64,000 nt of DNA from Lepeophtheirus salmonis (GCF_016086655.4 NC_052136.2:5332001-5396000), one strand, 5' to 3'; numbered from the stretch's first letter, positions 47,201 to 59,135 are shown. Notes: a model not told the origin generated them from the sequence alone. Program-made: numbers and translations.

Positions 47201-50200
47201 TATTACTTCTTTAACGGAGTATATTATGGTTTCAGACACAATCAGGAGCAACTCATGTATTCTTGAGTCTATGCACGATGATCCATGAAGTAAGAGTCAT
47301 TGCCGAAGAGCTATATGTTAAAGACATCCGTATAATGAACAATCTCTCCAATAAAGGAGATGAGATCCATCAAATGAGATTTGAGTACGGTGTCCTAAGA
47401 GACGTTATCCTTGAGCATTAAGATTAAAGGAGAAAGCGTGTAACTAAGACATCCAAATTAAAATATATGAAATCGTAGGAGTTATGGGTAAACGAAGATA
47501 ATCAAATTCTTGGTATAAATATATCCTTCCAAATCCCTAATTGCATCAACTAATCAATCAGAACGATTAAACCACCTCGGTATTATAGACATGCGGCTCA
47601 AATTGTTCTTTTTTTATCTTCCTTTATTGTATGTAAGCCTTCTTCTTCTTATTTATTTGGTATTCATCTAATCTATTTATATCTATAATCACTACAGAGC
47701 CAACAGTGCAAAAACCTAGTTACTTAAAATTAGACCAAGGCTGTTTTTACGAAACTGTATTCATTATTATCATTTTAAAAAGTAGCAAAAAAACTGAGCA
47801 GATGAAATTTCTCGTATATTAAAAAAAGAGAACCAAAAAATATACATTACAATTGTATAGTATAAGTCAGATTGTTATAAAAGAAATTGTTATTTTTGTC
47901 AACTTTTTGTCGAGATATTGGGTAGAAACTGTATTTGAGAAGTAAAGTTAGTTTTAGAGGATCAATATTTTTACATTAATGTCATCAATTATATATTTTT
48001 TATAAGATTAAAATCGGTTTGACATATCTTATACACCTTTAATATCAAATTAATAGATTGTATGGTGATACAATTGGATTAAGAGTCTTTTAGGCTCCAA
48101 CTACTCCATTTCAATTTGAATTGGTTCTCTGTTTTAGGTAAATTGCTATATTTCTTCTCAATAGCAAATAAAAAATAGTGACTGTGTGAAAGCATTGGTA
48201 AGATATAAACCCCTATAAGAAATAACGGTCATTTTGAGCATTTCACTGTTCTAGTGTTAATTATAAAAAAATCGCAAAATAAATTGTACAATCTTGTGCA
48301 TATTAGTTTGAGCTAGGGAAAACGGAGACAGTTTTTCAGAAAATATATTTCATTGTTTAAAAATCAATTTGTGCTTCAAATTTTTTATAAGTTAGTAATC
48401 AATATGTCCACCCTTTACAATCACTTTACAGTCATGACCATTTTAAATCGATTTCGATCATATTGAACAAATCATGTTAGGGGTCATTTTATTGGAATCA
48501 TCAGCATCGTAACATACATGATTTATAGGAGCATTAAGCTTCTCCATTTTCAAACAATCAGATTTTCTAAAATAAGCTTTCCATAGCACTGTTCATAGAC
48601 TTTCAATAAGATTTAAGTAAGGGGAATTACCTGCTCACTCAACAATATTAATGACAGATTTTACAAATAGTTTTTGTATTTTTTTTATGTATGACACGGT
48701 TTCAAATCCTGTTGAAATAGTCCATCACCATCTGGAAAACGGCTTTGAAGATTACAACCAAATTAGTTTCTTATATTTTATTATTTTTTCCCCTATAAAT
48801 CATTCCTACAACCCGAATCAAAAGCACCTAACTTACCCTGAAATTTATTTTGTTTTGCTTTCTAAAAAGGAAAGTTGGTCTCCTTTTTTCACACTCAAAT
48901 ATATAACAAACTTAAGACAATATTTATTCATCTTTTTCCAATATAATCTATAGGTTATATTAATGGTATTATTATTCATTGATATAGATTTATGTGGGGG
49001 AAAAAATATATCTTTTAAACATGGGAAAACAAATATATTTGGAGAAAAACTAAATGTTGAATTAATTTTTTTTAACGAGTCTTATTTTAATAACTCCTTG
49101 ATTTGTGAACATCATTCAAGTTACTATAATCGTACTTATTTGTATCGAGGTATCCTACATTATAATGACAAAAAAAATTTATGTTTTAAATGTATGTACA
49201 TATATATCTGTTGATAAGATATAAACCCATAATACAATTATATAATTGTTAGAATAAAGTATGAACCCCATGGACAAAATAGTCGAGTCCTAAATGTTTT
49301 TTATTCCTTATTTTAGGACAAGACTGCGTTGGCATACTAACTTTCGACAAATTAACTAACACAATCCTGGATGGTGTACCTAAGACTTTATTATTTGAGA
49401 ATGAGAAGGAACCAATAACAGCAAAGTGCAATAATATGTAAGTATCTTTAATACAAATAAAAAGTCTTCCTCGATATATACTGTTAAAAATTTCAAATAT
49501 TTTAATACCAAGATGTCGTTCCTCAGCAAATTGTTCTGGCTTTAATTTGGACTATGACACCAATAGCTGTTATTCTTTCGAATCAAAAGGAAATAAAGAG
49601 TCTCTTACCTCTGTTAATGATCGATTTAGCTATTTTGAAAAGACTTGTCTTCAAGGTATTGGATGTGAAAAGGCATGGTTATTTGAAAGGTTTCCTGGAT
49701 TTGAGTTGATTGGGTTGGAGGATGTTACTCTGGATGCTACTTTGACTCTAAAAGACTGTCAAAAAGAATGTTTGGAGGCAACAGACTTGCCATGCAGATC
49801 AGCCATGTTTAATTATGAAAGAAAAACATGTCAATTATCTAGAGAGACAAGAAGGTCTCAACCTTCAGCTTACAGGTGAGTGTATTGATGAATTTTATTT
49901 TTAAAAAAACTAATTAATGTGACTTTTAACATGATAAGAGCTTCAGTAATGGATGTAGAATATTTGGAAAATCAATGTGCACCAAAATTTAATGTAGAAA
50001 GTGGATGTAACTATCAAGAAAGTAAAGACATGGACTTGAAATATGCAGATCTTACATTTAAGTCAAATTCCAGAGAAAATGTGAGTATCTACGAAACAAA
50101 ATTTCGAGTTTACACTCGTCAATAATAATGACATTTACAGTGTCAAGAGAGATGTGACAATATGACAGTATTTAACTGTAGATCCTTTACATTCCAACCA

Positions 50201-51764
50201 ACTACATTGGAATGTTCATTAAGTGGAGACGACACCTTTTCTGCAAGAGAAGGGAACTTAGTGAATCAAGTAGGCAAAAACTATTATCAAAAAGCTCCAT
50301 GTTTAGACGGTCAGTTTGATATTAAAAATATATTTATTGCTGAAATTTTAAATGTTTACTTTGTTTCTAGTAAGATTAAATTGCACATCTGATGCCATGG
50401 AGGTCACTCTTAATAAAAGAAGAGGTTTTTTTGGGAAAATATTTGCACTTTTTGACTCAAAGAACTGTTTTGTCGATGGTTCTGGAGATAGAAATACCTC
50501 CTTAACAATTCCTTATGCTGGAGAAAATTGTAAATTGAGAAAAAGCAATGATGAAGCATTCTATACGACCATTGTAATTCAAGAGCATCCAGTCATACAA
50601 AAGAAAGGTGATCAAGCGATAACCATCTATTGTTTTTTCAAATCTGGAGACAAAGTTGTCACAGACAACTATGAAGTTTTGTCTGAGTAAGATATAACAT
50701 GAATTTTATTTTCAAAATTGGTACATTTAAAAATAATATTTATTTAGGTCATTCAACACTGAATTTCCGGATACATTTTCAGATATATCTTCTTCTATTC
50801 TCAACTCTACAGCTCCTGTACCTTCAGTAGAGCTCCGTATAGTCGATTCACTAGGTCAAGACGTGACGGGTACAAAATTAGGAGAGCCTCTCTTTTTAAG
50901 GATTGAGTTACAAGGTACTTCTTTATTGGACATATTTGCTCGTAACTTGAGAGCTAGATCCGGAATCGATGATGAAGAAATATTACTTATTGACGATGTT
51001 GGATGCCCAATAGACTCTGTTTTCTCAGGCCTAACTAAAGAAAATGGAACTGGGCATCTATTGGGGCGTTTTGAAGCATTCAAGTTCTCAGATACGAGCA
51101 TTGTCAACTTTCAAGTGAACGTTCAATTTTGTGATGAGAAATGCAATCCAGTAACACAAACGCATGAAAATAAAAAATATAAAGTAATCATTTTATTTTA
51201 CAATAAACATAGGTTGATTGTATTAATGGAGGACAAAGTTTTGGGCGACGAAGAAAGAAACGTTCAGAGGATTACGGATCCTTTCATTCATTTGATGGGA
51301 TTAGGCGCTCCAATAGATCAAATAAAAGACTTGTTTTTGATGAAATTTTAAAACAGGAAGTCATAATTGAGGAGGAGCCTCTCAAAAAACAAATTTTCGT
51401 GGACACTGGAATAGCTGTGGCTAGCTTTAAACACCCACGCATAGACGTGGGAACACCAGGGGTGTTTGTTCAAGGGGACTACTCAGAGAAGGATGTCGTT
51501 TGTACAACATGGACAGTTGTTATTGGCGTGTCATCCTCCATCATTTTTCTGCAATTTTGTATACTTTTGGTCTGTGTGCTCTGCATTTATGCCAGTAGAA
51601 GGTCTAAATATATTGATGGAGCGGAATCACTGACGGATAGTCGAAGTATTGAAGGAAGTACATCTTTTCGAAATAACTCGAGAAAACCCCTCTATTTTCG
51701 GTCCCCTATTCCAGAAAACTCAGAAAAAGCTCTTCAAGTCCTTCGAACGTCATTAAGAGACTGA
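44175..51764 (+). CDS. PAN/Apple and ZP-domain transmembrane protein (cuticle/apical matrix type)
   Basis: Eight coding exons: 44175-44232, 49317-49437, 49513-49875, 49939-50080, 50141-50309, 50371-50686, 50748-51150, 51213-51764. All introns are GT-AG and phases join in frame, giving 707 residues. Residues 1-20 form a signal peptide (MNKPGIIIILLTTFIGW). Three Cys-rich PAN-like modules follow, at about 22-105, 111-195 (FERFPGFELIG, LPCRSAMFNYE) and 203-285 (NCRSFTF, CSLSGDD). A ZP domain spans about 287-520, starting LNCTSDAMEV. A furin-type site GRRRKKR is at 535-541, a transmembrane helix at about 625-650, and there is a basic, Ser-rich tail of about 55 residues. Several N-glycosylation sequons (NCS, NMT, NCT, NTS, NST, NGT) lie outside. 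In known relatives (NompA, NOAH-1, Trynity/Neo) such proteins are secreted apically, cleaved at the furin site and polymerise through ZP into matrix linking epithelium or sensory dendrites to cuticle. This member's exact orthology is not settled. Confidence 0.92.
44390..44515 (-). pseudogene. Tc1/mariner transposase C-terminal scrap in intron 1
   Basis: The minus strand reads NTANEVQSLMISRHSFIKYV and then RGTFHSHLEAISATKSD before a TAA at 44390-44392. This has the spacing of the final helix and tail of mariner transposases ('SL---I---W----S--FI---C--F--RLEA-I-AKGG'). No TIRs or catalytic region were recognised. It is too short for a firm family call. Confidence 0.5.
48392..48770 (-). pseudogene. 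Tc1-like transposase C-terminal half in intron 1
   Basis: Read on the minus strand through one frameshift: FPDGDGLFQQDLKPCHT (the second acidic motif, 'FQQD-APCH'), then AGNSPYLNLIESL, which replaces the canonical W-GNSPDLNPIE-LW and so changes the Asp and Pro of the signature. A K/M-rich stretch follows, then a final KVIVKGGHIDY, matching the Tc1 ending 'V-KA-GG-T-Y', with the stop at 48392-48394. Several stops interrupt it. The N-terminal half is missing. It is antisense within intron 1 of the PAN-ZP gene. Confidence 0.7.
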
Positions 51765-51936
51765 GGTTTTTGCCAAGTACAAAATCAAATACATAATCAA
51801 AACTCTATAAATATATAAAATAATGTATGTCTTAAAAAGTAGTACTGAAGTATTTCCAATTTAAATTTTGTACACTACCAAGTATGAGTCTATTATTACA
51901 TACTGATTGTGACAAAAATATCGCCACACATACATA

Positions 51937-51948
51937 AATAAAAATAAA
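51937..51948 (+). terminator. Candidate polyadenylation signals
   Basis: Two AATAAA hexamers lie end to end about 175 bases after the PAN-ZP stop codon, the first strong signal downstream. In DNA this AT-rich such hexamers also arise by chance. Confidence 0.45.
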
Positions 51949-51949
51949 T

Positions 51950-53424
51950 AACATACTTTTTCTTCATTGTCCCATAATTTGATTACAAAAATACATTTTT
52001 ACATCTTCTTTTTAAATATTTGAGAATGAAATTCTTTACTAAATTAAAATGAATATTTGAGCAATATTAAAATTTTTTTGGTTGTAGTATTTGTTACATA
52101 TGATGGTATAATAATTAATAAGCAAATCGAATACTTTTTTATGTATTTATTAAAAAAAAACAATAATAAGTGACGAAAAAAATATTAAACTTTTTAGACT
52201 GTAGAGTGTAGGTTATTTATAAATTATTATCAAACATCAATTATTTTTTTATATATTGTTTATATATATTAAGACATCTTCGTACTTTTCTTTTATCTTT
52301 TTATTTTCATTTTCATCGTTGCGTAAGACAATTAGTAAGAAACGATACAGAAACCATGCTCAGAAATCTCAATATTTAATTTTTTTTTGGATAACTTAGA
52401 TATTAATCAACTCAATAAATTCAAATAGTTGATTTTAGCAATAATATATATTCATCATTGAAAATTTTTATGATTCAAAGGCATTTATAAACATAAAAAT
52501 TAGCTCAATTTCTATTATTTTACAACGCATAAATGGTATTACGTTGCTCTTGAAGTGTTTAACTCTTATAAGATATTGTGATTTTTGTATCATTTACATA
52601 TATTGAATAGAGAACAGGGAGTGGTTATATTTATATAAAGTTTAACAAATACATAAGTCCTTTATAAAAGAGGATCCTTTAAAAAAATGGAGTTTTTTTA
52701 ATAAAAAAGGCCATCTAAAAAAGTTTTTTTAATATGAAATGAAAAAATGTTCATACTTAAACAAATTTAAAAAAGGTGGTATCTTGTAAATGTTGACATT
52801 TCATCAAATGGTACACAATTTAAAAAGTTTGAGAATCACTTAGATAGAACCTTACAATTTTCATCATGAGTGATATGAATAAGAGTATTTGAATATTTCT
52901 AGGTGTACTCAAATATTGTAATATCATTATGTGTACATGTATATATTTCATTCATTTCAAACAGGCATATCTGGTGAAATAATATTGATTTGCAATAAAT
53001 ATCGGGGTTTCTTGTTCTTCATTGTTTTTTTTATTATTCATTATATACTTATTATTACAAAGGGATGTGATTACTTTTTTATATATAAAGATATTTTTTT
53101 ATGGAGGAAGAAGGCTCCAGACCAGTATTTTATGACGTAATAGCGCTGTATGCACCCGTTTCAATACTGATTTAGTAAAGTATCGTATTAAATTTGTTAA
53201 TACTACATTTTGAAGGTTAATCATTTACTAGTTTGCCAAATAGTCATTTCCTGCACAAGTTTTTATGTAAATATAAATGTACAAAATGGTATTTTCTAAC
53301 TAAAGAGTTGTTTATCTAACCGTTTGCAAGCTGAAAAAAAAAAGTTTACTATGAATTTATTTCTTAGCCGATTTTTTAAATAATTTTACAAAAGTCAACA
53401 TTTTAACATGAATTTGACATTCAA
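51950..53424. other. AT-rich intergenic DNA
   Basis: No gene, TIR or repeat recognised. The 69-codon frame at 52931-53140 is of T-rich low complexity and is not called. Confidence 0.55.
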
Positions 53425-54300
53425 TCAATAAAATCGCCGTTAACTCTAACCACTCGTTCACAACATCCTCGAAAACGTTCCATTGTCTTCTTGAACGTCT
53501 CACCGGGTAAAGTCTAGGATGTCCTACTTATCTCCGCTCTCAGAGATTTTGTGGTACTCTGGGGACCTTCATTGGAAACCCGTCCAAAATTTCCTCATAC
53601 ATTATAGTCTGAAGGGTTCCACTTGGGCGAGTTGGAGGGCAAAGAAATTGGCAAGACGTACATAAAATTTGTAAAATTAAGAAAGTCGAGTTTTTGTTTG
53701 CTGTTGTGATAGGATAATTAATCTTGCTTCAGGGTTCAAGGTCATGATGGCACAGATCCAAGGAAAGACTTTGGTGCGCAGAACACTGATGTAGAAATTG
53801 GTTCTGACCTTTGGCCCTGCTTTAAGATGAGGGGTGGTAAAATATGACTGTTGTTGTTAACAACGTCAAGAACCATAGCCTGCTGTGGGTACTTGGCTTC
53901 CATGATCCTGGGGATGTTATAAAGACTGTTTGCCAACCATCCATTGTTCTTCGTGTTATGCTGTTTGATATCAATTTTTCTCATCTGAGAAGAACCTGAC
54001 AATATGTTTCATCTACAGCCTTACTCTTAACTAGATCAAAGCCTTTGTTTGGGTGACCCTTTTCTTCCTGTTTGATGGGGTTAGAAGCTTTACTCTGTAA
54101 CCTGCATAGCTGTGGTACCGTAGGTCTTCATTGATGATACGATGAACAATTGAAATAGACGCTACGTTGATCCTGTCAGTGATCGCGATTATAGATTGAC
54201 CGTGATGGTACTCCATTTTTTTCTTTATTTTCCTATACAAAGTAGGACTTCAGACTCACCATCTTACTTGACACGTTTTCTGAATTTTTGACCAACCGAG
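53425..54300 (-). pseudogene. mariner/Tc1 transposase relic
   Basis: The minus strand carries a second helix-turn-helix (QSIIAITDRINVASISIVHRI followed by INEDLRYHSY) at 54240-54031. After a frameshift, KIDIKQHNTKNNGWLANS, PRIMEAKYPQQAMVLDVV and NNSHILPPLILKQGQR follow (54000-53742). These match the conserved blocks after the first catalytic Asp of mariner transposases ('QKHN-QN-RW', 'P-VMVLGVV', 'MPPHFFKQGQR'). The DE-K motif itself is missing. The C-terminus KKTMERFRGCCERVVRVNGD ends at a TGA at 53425-53427. The third acidic region is deleted or scrambled at 53560-53650. At about 0.88 kb it is slightly short. I searched for TIRs on both sides and did not find a convincing pair. Confidence 0.78.
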
Positions 54301-55173
54301 TAGTGCACTTTAGCCAAAAATAGGATGTCTGTTCTACTATTGAAATTGAACCAAATGCACGAAATTCCACAAAGTTTTTCTTCCTGATTAAAAAAAGATA
54401 GGTTGCACAATGAGCAATTGACGTAGTTTAGAAACATTTCCACCGGACTTATTCTTTATTAGTGGGTGTACCCGTTTAATAATGGTATGTAAAGGGATGA
54501 GATGAGGCCAGAGAAAATTAAAACGTTTAAAAGAACTACCCTTCGATAAGATATTGCTACAATTACCACGTCGTCCCTTTTATTGTATGTCGTAACCTTT
54601 ACCCCAAAAAGAAACAGAAAAAAATTCAAATCAGTTAGTAACAGTAAACCAATTACTCCTTACTGCAAGACTCTGTCTTAAAAGTTGTTGGGAATCGTCA
54701 TGTAATACACAATCAACAGTAAAATGTGTTTTAAAAATAAGTTCTTCCTTTTCCTACTTACCAACAAAAGCTTTCAATATTCATTTTAAATTTTTATGAC
54801 AGAAAGGAACACTTGAATCAGGAGATTCAATTTTTAATTTATTACTGTAAGTTCAAATTATAAAAATCATCATTCACAAGAGAGTTGACCCTGGATGATG
54901 CATATCAAAGGTCCTGATGTGAAATACCTAGATAGACTAAACTAGAGACTAGGCACCAATTGCGAGTTTAAAACTGCATTCCATAGCAAATGACTTCATC
55001 ACTGCATCAATTGATAAATCCTGTAATAAAGGGAAGTTAAGATAAGTAATAGCCCATAATTCTATAAATATTTTTTTTATTTCAGGGTATCGCTGAAACT
55101 TATTGTACTTTGCTCACTTTCCTTAAAAAGATTTTCGGAAGAAAGTATTCAGTGCATGTTTGGACAGTAAAAT
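54301..55173. other. AT-rich spacer
   Basis: No supported feature between the two mariner relics. Confidence 0.5.
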
Positions 55174-56102
55174 TATCAGAGTAAGTTGAAAAGTTATCGG
55201 CCTGACACAGAGATGGTGTTGATGCAATCGGAAAATAATAATGTTTCTCACTTGGTCATATCTTTTTATTGTTAGGTTTAACTGATTCGCTCAAGTAGTT
55301 TATATACACGAACCGTTTCAGTAAATATATTAGGAGTTTTTGTTGAAATGGAAAAATTGAGTATCGAATGGTAATAAAATTCTGCGTTTTAGATGGATAA
55401 AACCCTTTCAAAATTCATCCGGAGTTGACTAAAGCTTACGAGCACTCTGTTCCTTCCATATCAACTGTTAAAAACTGGGTAGCTGAATTTAAACGGGGTT
55501 GCATATCCCTCGAAGATGACCCAAAGGAATGACGACAAAAAGTTGGAATTATACCGGAAACTATCGAAAAAGTGCATGATATACGTTGGGTAATAGGCAG
55601 GTGAAAGTAAGTAAGATTTTTTTTTTCATGTTAATATCATTATCTGATTATAATTTTGAGTGATCTTTGTTTAGCATTAATTGTTTGTAACCTATGGGGA
55701 TATCTTAAGAAAGGGTCCAAAACATCTTACACAAATAATTAGGTATGAGAAAACTCTGCACAAGATTGGTGCTGCATTTGCTGAATGTTGATCAAAAGCA
55801 AATGGCCCATCCCCTCTATTGTCCGCATTGACACCTCAGACTTCGATTTGTTCACAAACCCAAATAAATTTGTCTATAGAAAGCGCTTTGTGTCCAATAA
55901 GAAAGTTAATAAGGTCATAGAGGAATATGTTCCAACCTTCCAGACTCTCACTTCATGGAAGGAAGACTGATGGTAGAGAAAGCCCTGGATCACGTTTGTG
56001 GAAGTCAAGAGAAATTATATAGAAAAATAAAGATAAATTTTAACTAAACTAAAATTCGCAGTCTTTTATGTGAAGTCGAGAAATTTTCTCCATACCCTCG
56101 TA
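55174..56102 (+). mobile_element. Internally deleted mariner element with TIRs
   Basis: The left end, TATCAGAGTAAGTTGAAAAG at 55174, aligns with the reverse complement of the right end at 56102, TACGAGGGTATGGAGAAAAT. Both continue TT-TCG-C-T-ACA; about two thirds of 35 positions agree. TA is at both edges. At 929 bases it is some 350 bases shorter than a full mariner, and the transposase track inside lacks its catalytic middle. Confidence 0.75.
55348..56030 (+). pseudogene. mariner transposase with catalytic core deleted
   Basis: The N-terminus (from the ATG at 55348) reads MEKLSIEWVIKFCVLDG, then YEHSVPSISTVKNWVAEFKR (first HTH), GCISLEDDPKE, and PETIEKVHDI. A block MRKLCTRLVLHLLNVDQKQ at 55745-55800 corresponds to 'M-KL-ARWVPRLLT-DQK'. 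The next recognisable piece is already the C-terminus: KRFVSNKKVNKVIEEYVP and, after frameshifts, WKED, RKPW and EVKRNYIEK with a TAA at 56028-56030. All three catalytic acidic regions lie in the missing middle. The order and spacing fit a SETMAR/irritans-like mariner. Confidence 0.8.
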
Positions 56103-57954
56103 TAGCATAGTTCTGATGCATCACTCTCAAGTTCTCAATTATGTACTATAGTATTACAATTTCTTATCACGTAATTTCCGTAATCATTATTATATTCCTA
56201 TCTAAAAGACTAGATGAAATCATAAAATTAAGACCAAAAATGTCTTGTAGTAAATTCTAATCTTGTGTTGATATACTAAATAGTCTTCTTTATTTTATAT
56301 TCATATTATGGAAAATATGCATTTGAAGTTTAAAACTCCAATTTTTTTTTTTTTTTTGGTAATATCATAATAATGGCTGGTATACATTATATGTTTGTAA
56401 CCATAGCATTTAATGAATTATCTGTTCAAGTTTATCCTTTTTCAGACAAATGAATGTCGGTGATGGATTTCCAGTGTCAACAAAAATCTACTAAAGATAA
56501 TTAATATAGCGTTTTGGGTTTAAGGATAGGATAATTAAGCTATATTCGATAAAGAATACAGTTTTTGTCGGGCTAGAAAACTTTGTATCTAACAAATATG
56601 TAAAGAACACATTTTTTTCATAAAATCCTTGTTTGATGTAATTCACGTCTTTAAGTTTGTCTACGAAGCCGAAAAAAGCAAGCTTGTAAGCGTTCTGCTA
56701 TTTTGGCGTAATGTTCGTTTTTTTGTTTTGTTCCGTTCCACGGTCCACAACTACACAGCACAACAACAAGACACGAAAAACTGAACTGTGGACTAGTTGA
56801 GAAACTCCAAGAACGACCGTAACTAATTTTTTCAAATTTTTTTAGTTGAGGAGGACTTAGTCATTCCACAAATTTAATTCTTCTTGCATGTATTTGTATT
56901 GTGTAGTTCAAAACTTCAAAATGGAATTTTTGGAACAAGGATCGCCTAACTTTTTTTTTCTTTTTTTTTCTACTCAAGCATATTTAGTATTGTTGTAGAA
57001 TAAATAGTTATACGTTGTCCATTACCCTCTGAAAATCATCAATAACTTGCACATTTTATCATTGTTTCCCAAACTTATATTTGTTAAATTGCTATCAAAT
57101 CTTTCAATATTGTCACGATTTTTTGAGGGTGTTGTTTCCAAAACAATACAGTATGAGTAACTATCATCATAAGAGAATAACCGTTCCGAGGTTCATTCAA
57201 CTTAACAGATCCTTAATTTTTATCATTATGTAATAAATGAAAACTATTCATTAATAGTAATGCATCAATGAAAATATGTTAAACAAATAACAAAAGTAAT
57301 ATCAATAATGATTATAATTCGTTCGGGATAGTAAGACATTATTAATTTAAGGTATAAATATAGCTTAGGGTAAGTTAAGGAGGCTATTGATATAGGATCG
57401 TAATACATTTTTACAAATCTGAAAAATTTATCAATATGTATCTTAATATGACACAATTTGTTCGTGATGGTCATTTCCATTTTTGGTGTTGCAGGAAAAA
57501 GGAGAAAAGTGAGTACAATATTTTATTTTTTGCCTTTCAAGTAGTTTTAGTATTCTTGAGAGGAGTAGGGATGCGCATATGAGTTGATGCAAAGAGAGGA
57601 TGGGGGATCGTCAAATGGTACTATTGGTTAAAGTTTATTTTTGAAAAGTTGCCAACTTTTTCAATATGGTTTTAGAGAATTGAAAAAGACGTTTTCTCCT
57701 GAAGAAATAAAAATATTCTATATTTTCATTAGCACTTTAAAAGAGTTATTACAAAAATAGTTCTAATTTATGTAGGCATTTAACAGATTATTGATTTATA
57801 TAGCACAAAGGTAAGCGGATAACAATTGATTCTTTGTATCATGGAGATGCTGTCACAACGAGGATTTAGCAAATAATACACACAAAAGAGTATACACAAT
57901 CCCAATTTCTCCGTTTCTAATGTAAAAAAGTTAATAATCCATACTTTTGTCTCA
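56103..57954. other. AT-rich intergenic DNA
   Basis: No gene recognised. A 16-base T run is at 56342-56357. Near 56735-56800 a GTCCACA / TGTGGAC pair is separated by about 45 bases. Confidence 0.5.
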
Positions 57955-58300
57955 GTCTTATCCATGAATGAGCCCACCTTTAGAACTGCGTGACTACTTG
58001 ATCTAAGAATTTTAAAAGGGAGGAACGAGCGTGTGTAGATATGTTTAAGCGAATCATATTAAAAAAGAAAAGAAAATGGGAGAATTGATTTAGAGTTGTA
58101 AATCCTAAGCATCTCAAATTGTTTTCATTATTGATTCATAATTGAGGATGAAACATCTTAGAGTTGAGTAACTGCGTGCACTTGAAAAAGGGAGAATAAC
58201 GCTATGGATATGTTGGGGAGTAATGTTCTGTACTAATAAAGCAAATCCATACTATTAAAGCAAAATTGATCTGTTCGTATACGTCTAATAGCTCCAAGCA
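57955..58300 (+). repeat. Dispersed repeat family R1, copy 4
   Basis: It is colinear with 25990-26363: CCACCTTTAGAACTGCGTGA, TTTAGAGTTGTAAATCC, GAGGATGAAACATCTTAGAG and TTAAAGCAAAATTGATCTGT. It ends next to the TTAAGTTA-rich element that follows. Confidence 0.55.
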
Positions 58301-58321
58301 ATGTCTTATACTACCTCTAAC

Positions 58322-59120
58322 CAGAGTTGGACAAGTAAATGCAACTTAACTTAACATAGTTAAGTTAAAAAGTTCAGTTAATTAACTTTTAACTTAACTA
58401 GTCAACTATTTAAACAAAGTTATTTTAACTTCAACTTGACTAGTTAATTTATCAAAATTAACTTTTAATTTAACTTGTTAATTTTGTAAACTACATTATT
58501 TTAATTTTAACTTAACTTGATTAAGTTTATTAGTTAAAGTTAAATTAAATCTCTAATTCTAAGTTGAAATTCTATAAAACTGTCTTACAGTAACCGTTAG
58601 TTCTTCAATTATTTAGTTAAATACTGTGTCGACACTATCTGTTTTTTAAACTTTTCAACTGGGTCATTCCACATCAAATCAATAAAAAGGATATTTTCTC
58701 AGTGTCGTAGAAAATATTATCTCCGATATTTTTATAATGTTACGTTTAAAAATTTGATAGAAACTCAAAAATCTAAAATGTTAGCTGTCTTTGAATTCCA
58801 TTTTAGTAGTAACTTTAATTTGTACTTTTATCTTGATCGTTCAATTGGAAGCGGAGAAAATTTAAACCAGAGAGGCAGGCAAAATGTTCTCCATTATAAA
58901 GCCTTGACAATTGACTAACTGGAATAGTTATTTTTTAATATCAAAATTAATTTTAACTTAACTTTTTAAAAGAAAAAAAAACTCGAAATTAACTTAACAT
59001 TAACTAGTTAAAAAAAATCGAAATTAACTTTAATTCAACTAGTTATGAAAAAATAAAATAATAATTAACTTCAACTTAACTAGTTAAAGAGATAAGTTAA
59101 CTTGACAATCACTGCCTCTG
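58322..59120. mobile_element. Probable non-autonomous hAT with TTAAGTTA-rich ends
   Basis: The ends read CAGAGTTGGACAAGTAA at 58322 and, in reverse complement, CAGAGGCAGTGATTGTCAAG at 59120. Immediately inside each end is a 150-230-base field of degenerate TAACTTAAC/GTTAAGTTAA words (58345-58560 and 58940-59105). The core between is unrelated AT-rich DNA without a frame. CAG-initial ends with subterminal short-word arrays are typical of some hAT families. No convincing 8-bp target duplication is present, so the call is tentative. Confidence 0.45.
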
Positions 59121-59135
59121 GCATATAACATTCCA

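Larger units (their letters stand above)
44233..49316 (+). other. Intron 1 of the PAN-ZP gene (5.1 kb)
   Basis: It begins GTGAGT and ends CCTTATTTTAG. It contains a Tc1/mariner C-terminal scrap at 44390-44515, a duplicated phrase CCCTTTTTAATATCCAAAAA near 44700 and 44922, and a Tc1 relic at 48392-48770, all antisense or neutral to the gene. No additional exon is needed, because the signal peptide joins the first PAN module in frame. Open frames at 47082-47288, 48651-48953 and 48963-49214 are not supported as exons. Confidence 0.75.

Noticed and set aside
48651..49214. 100- and 83-codon frames before exon 2 as extra exons of the PAN-ZP gene
   Set aside because: They lack cysteines in PAN spacing, overlap the Tc1 relic in part, and are not needed because exon 1 joins exon 2 in frame.
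53140..54480. TIR pair around the mariner relic at 53425-54300
   Set aside because: CACCCGTTT at 53154 and TACCCGTTTAA at 54469 caught the eye, but they are in direct and not inverted orientation, and no inverted pair was convincing.
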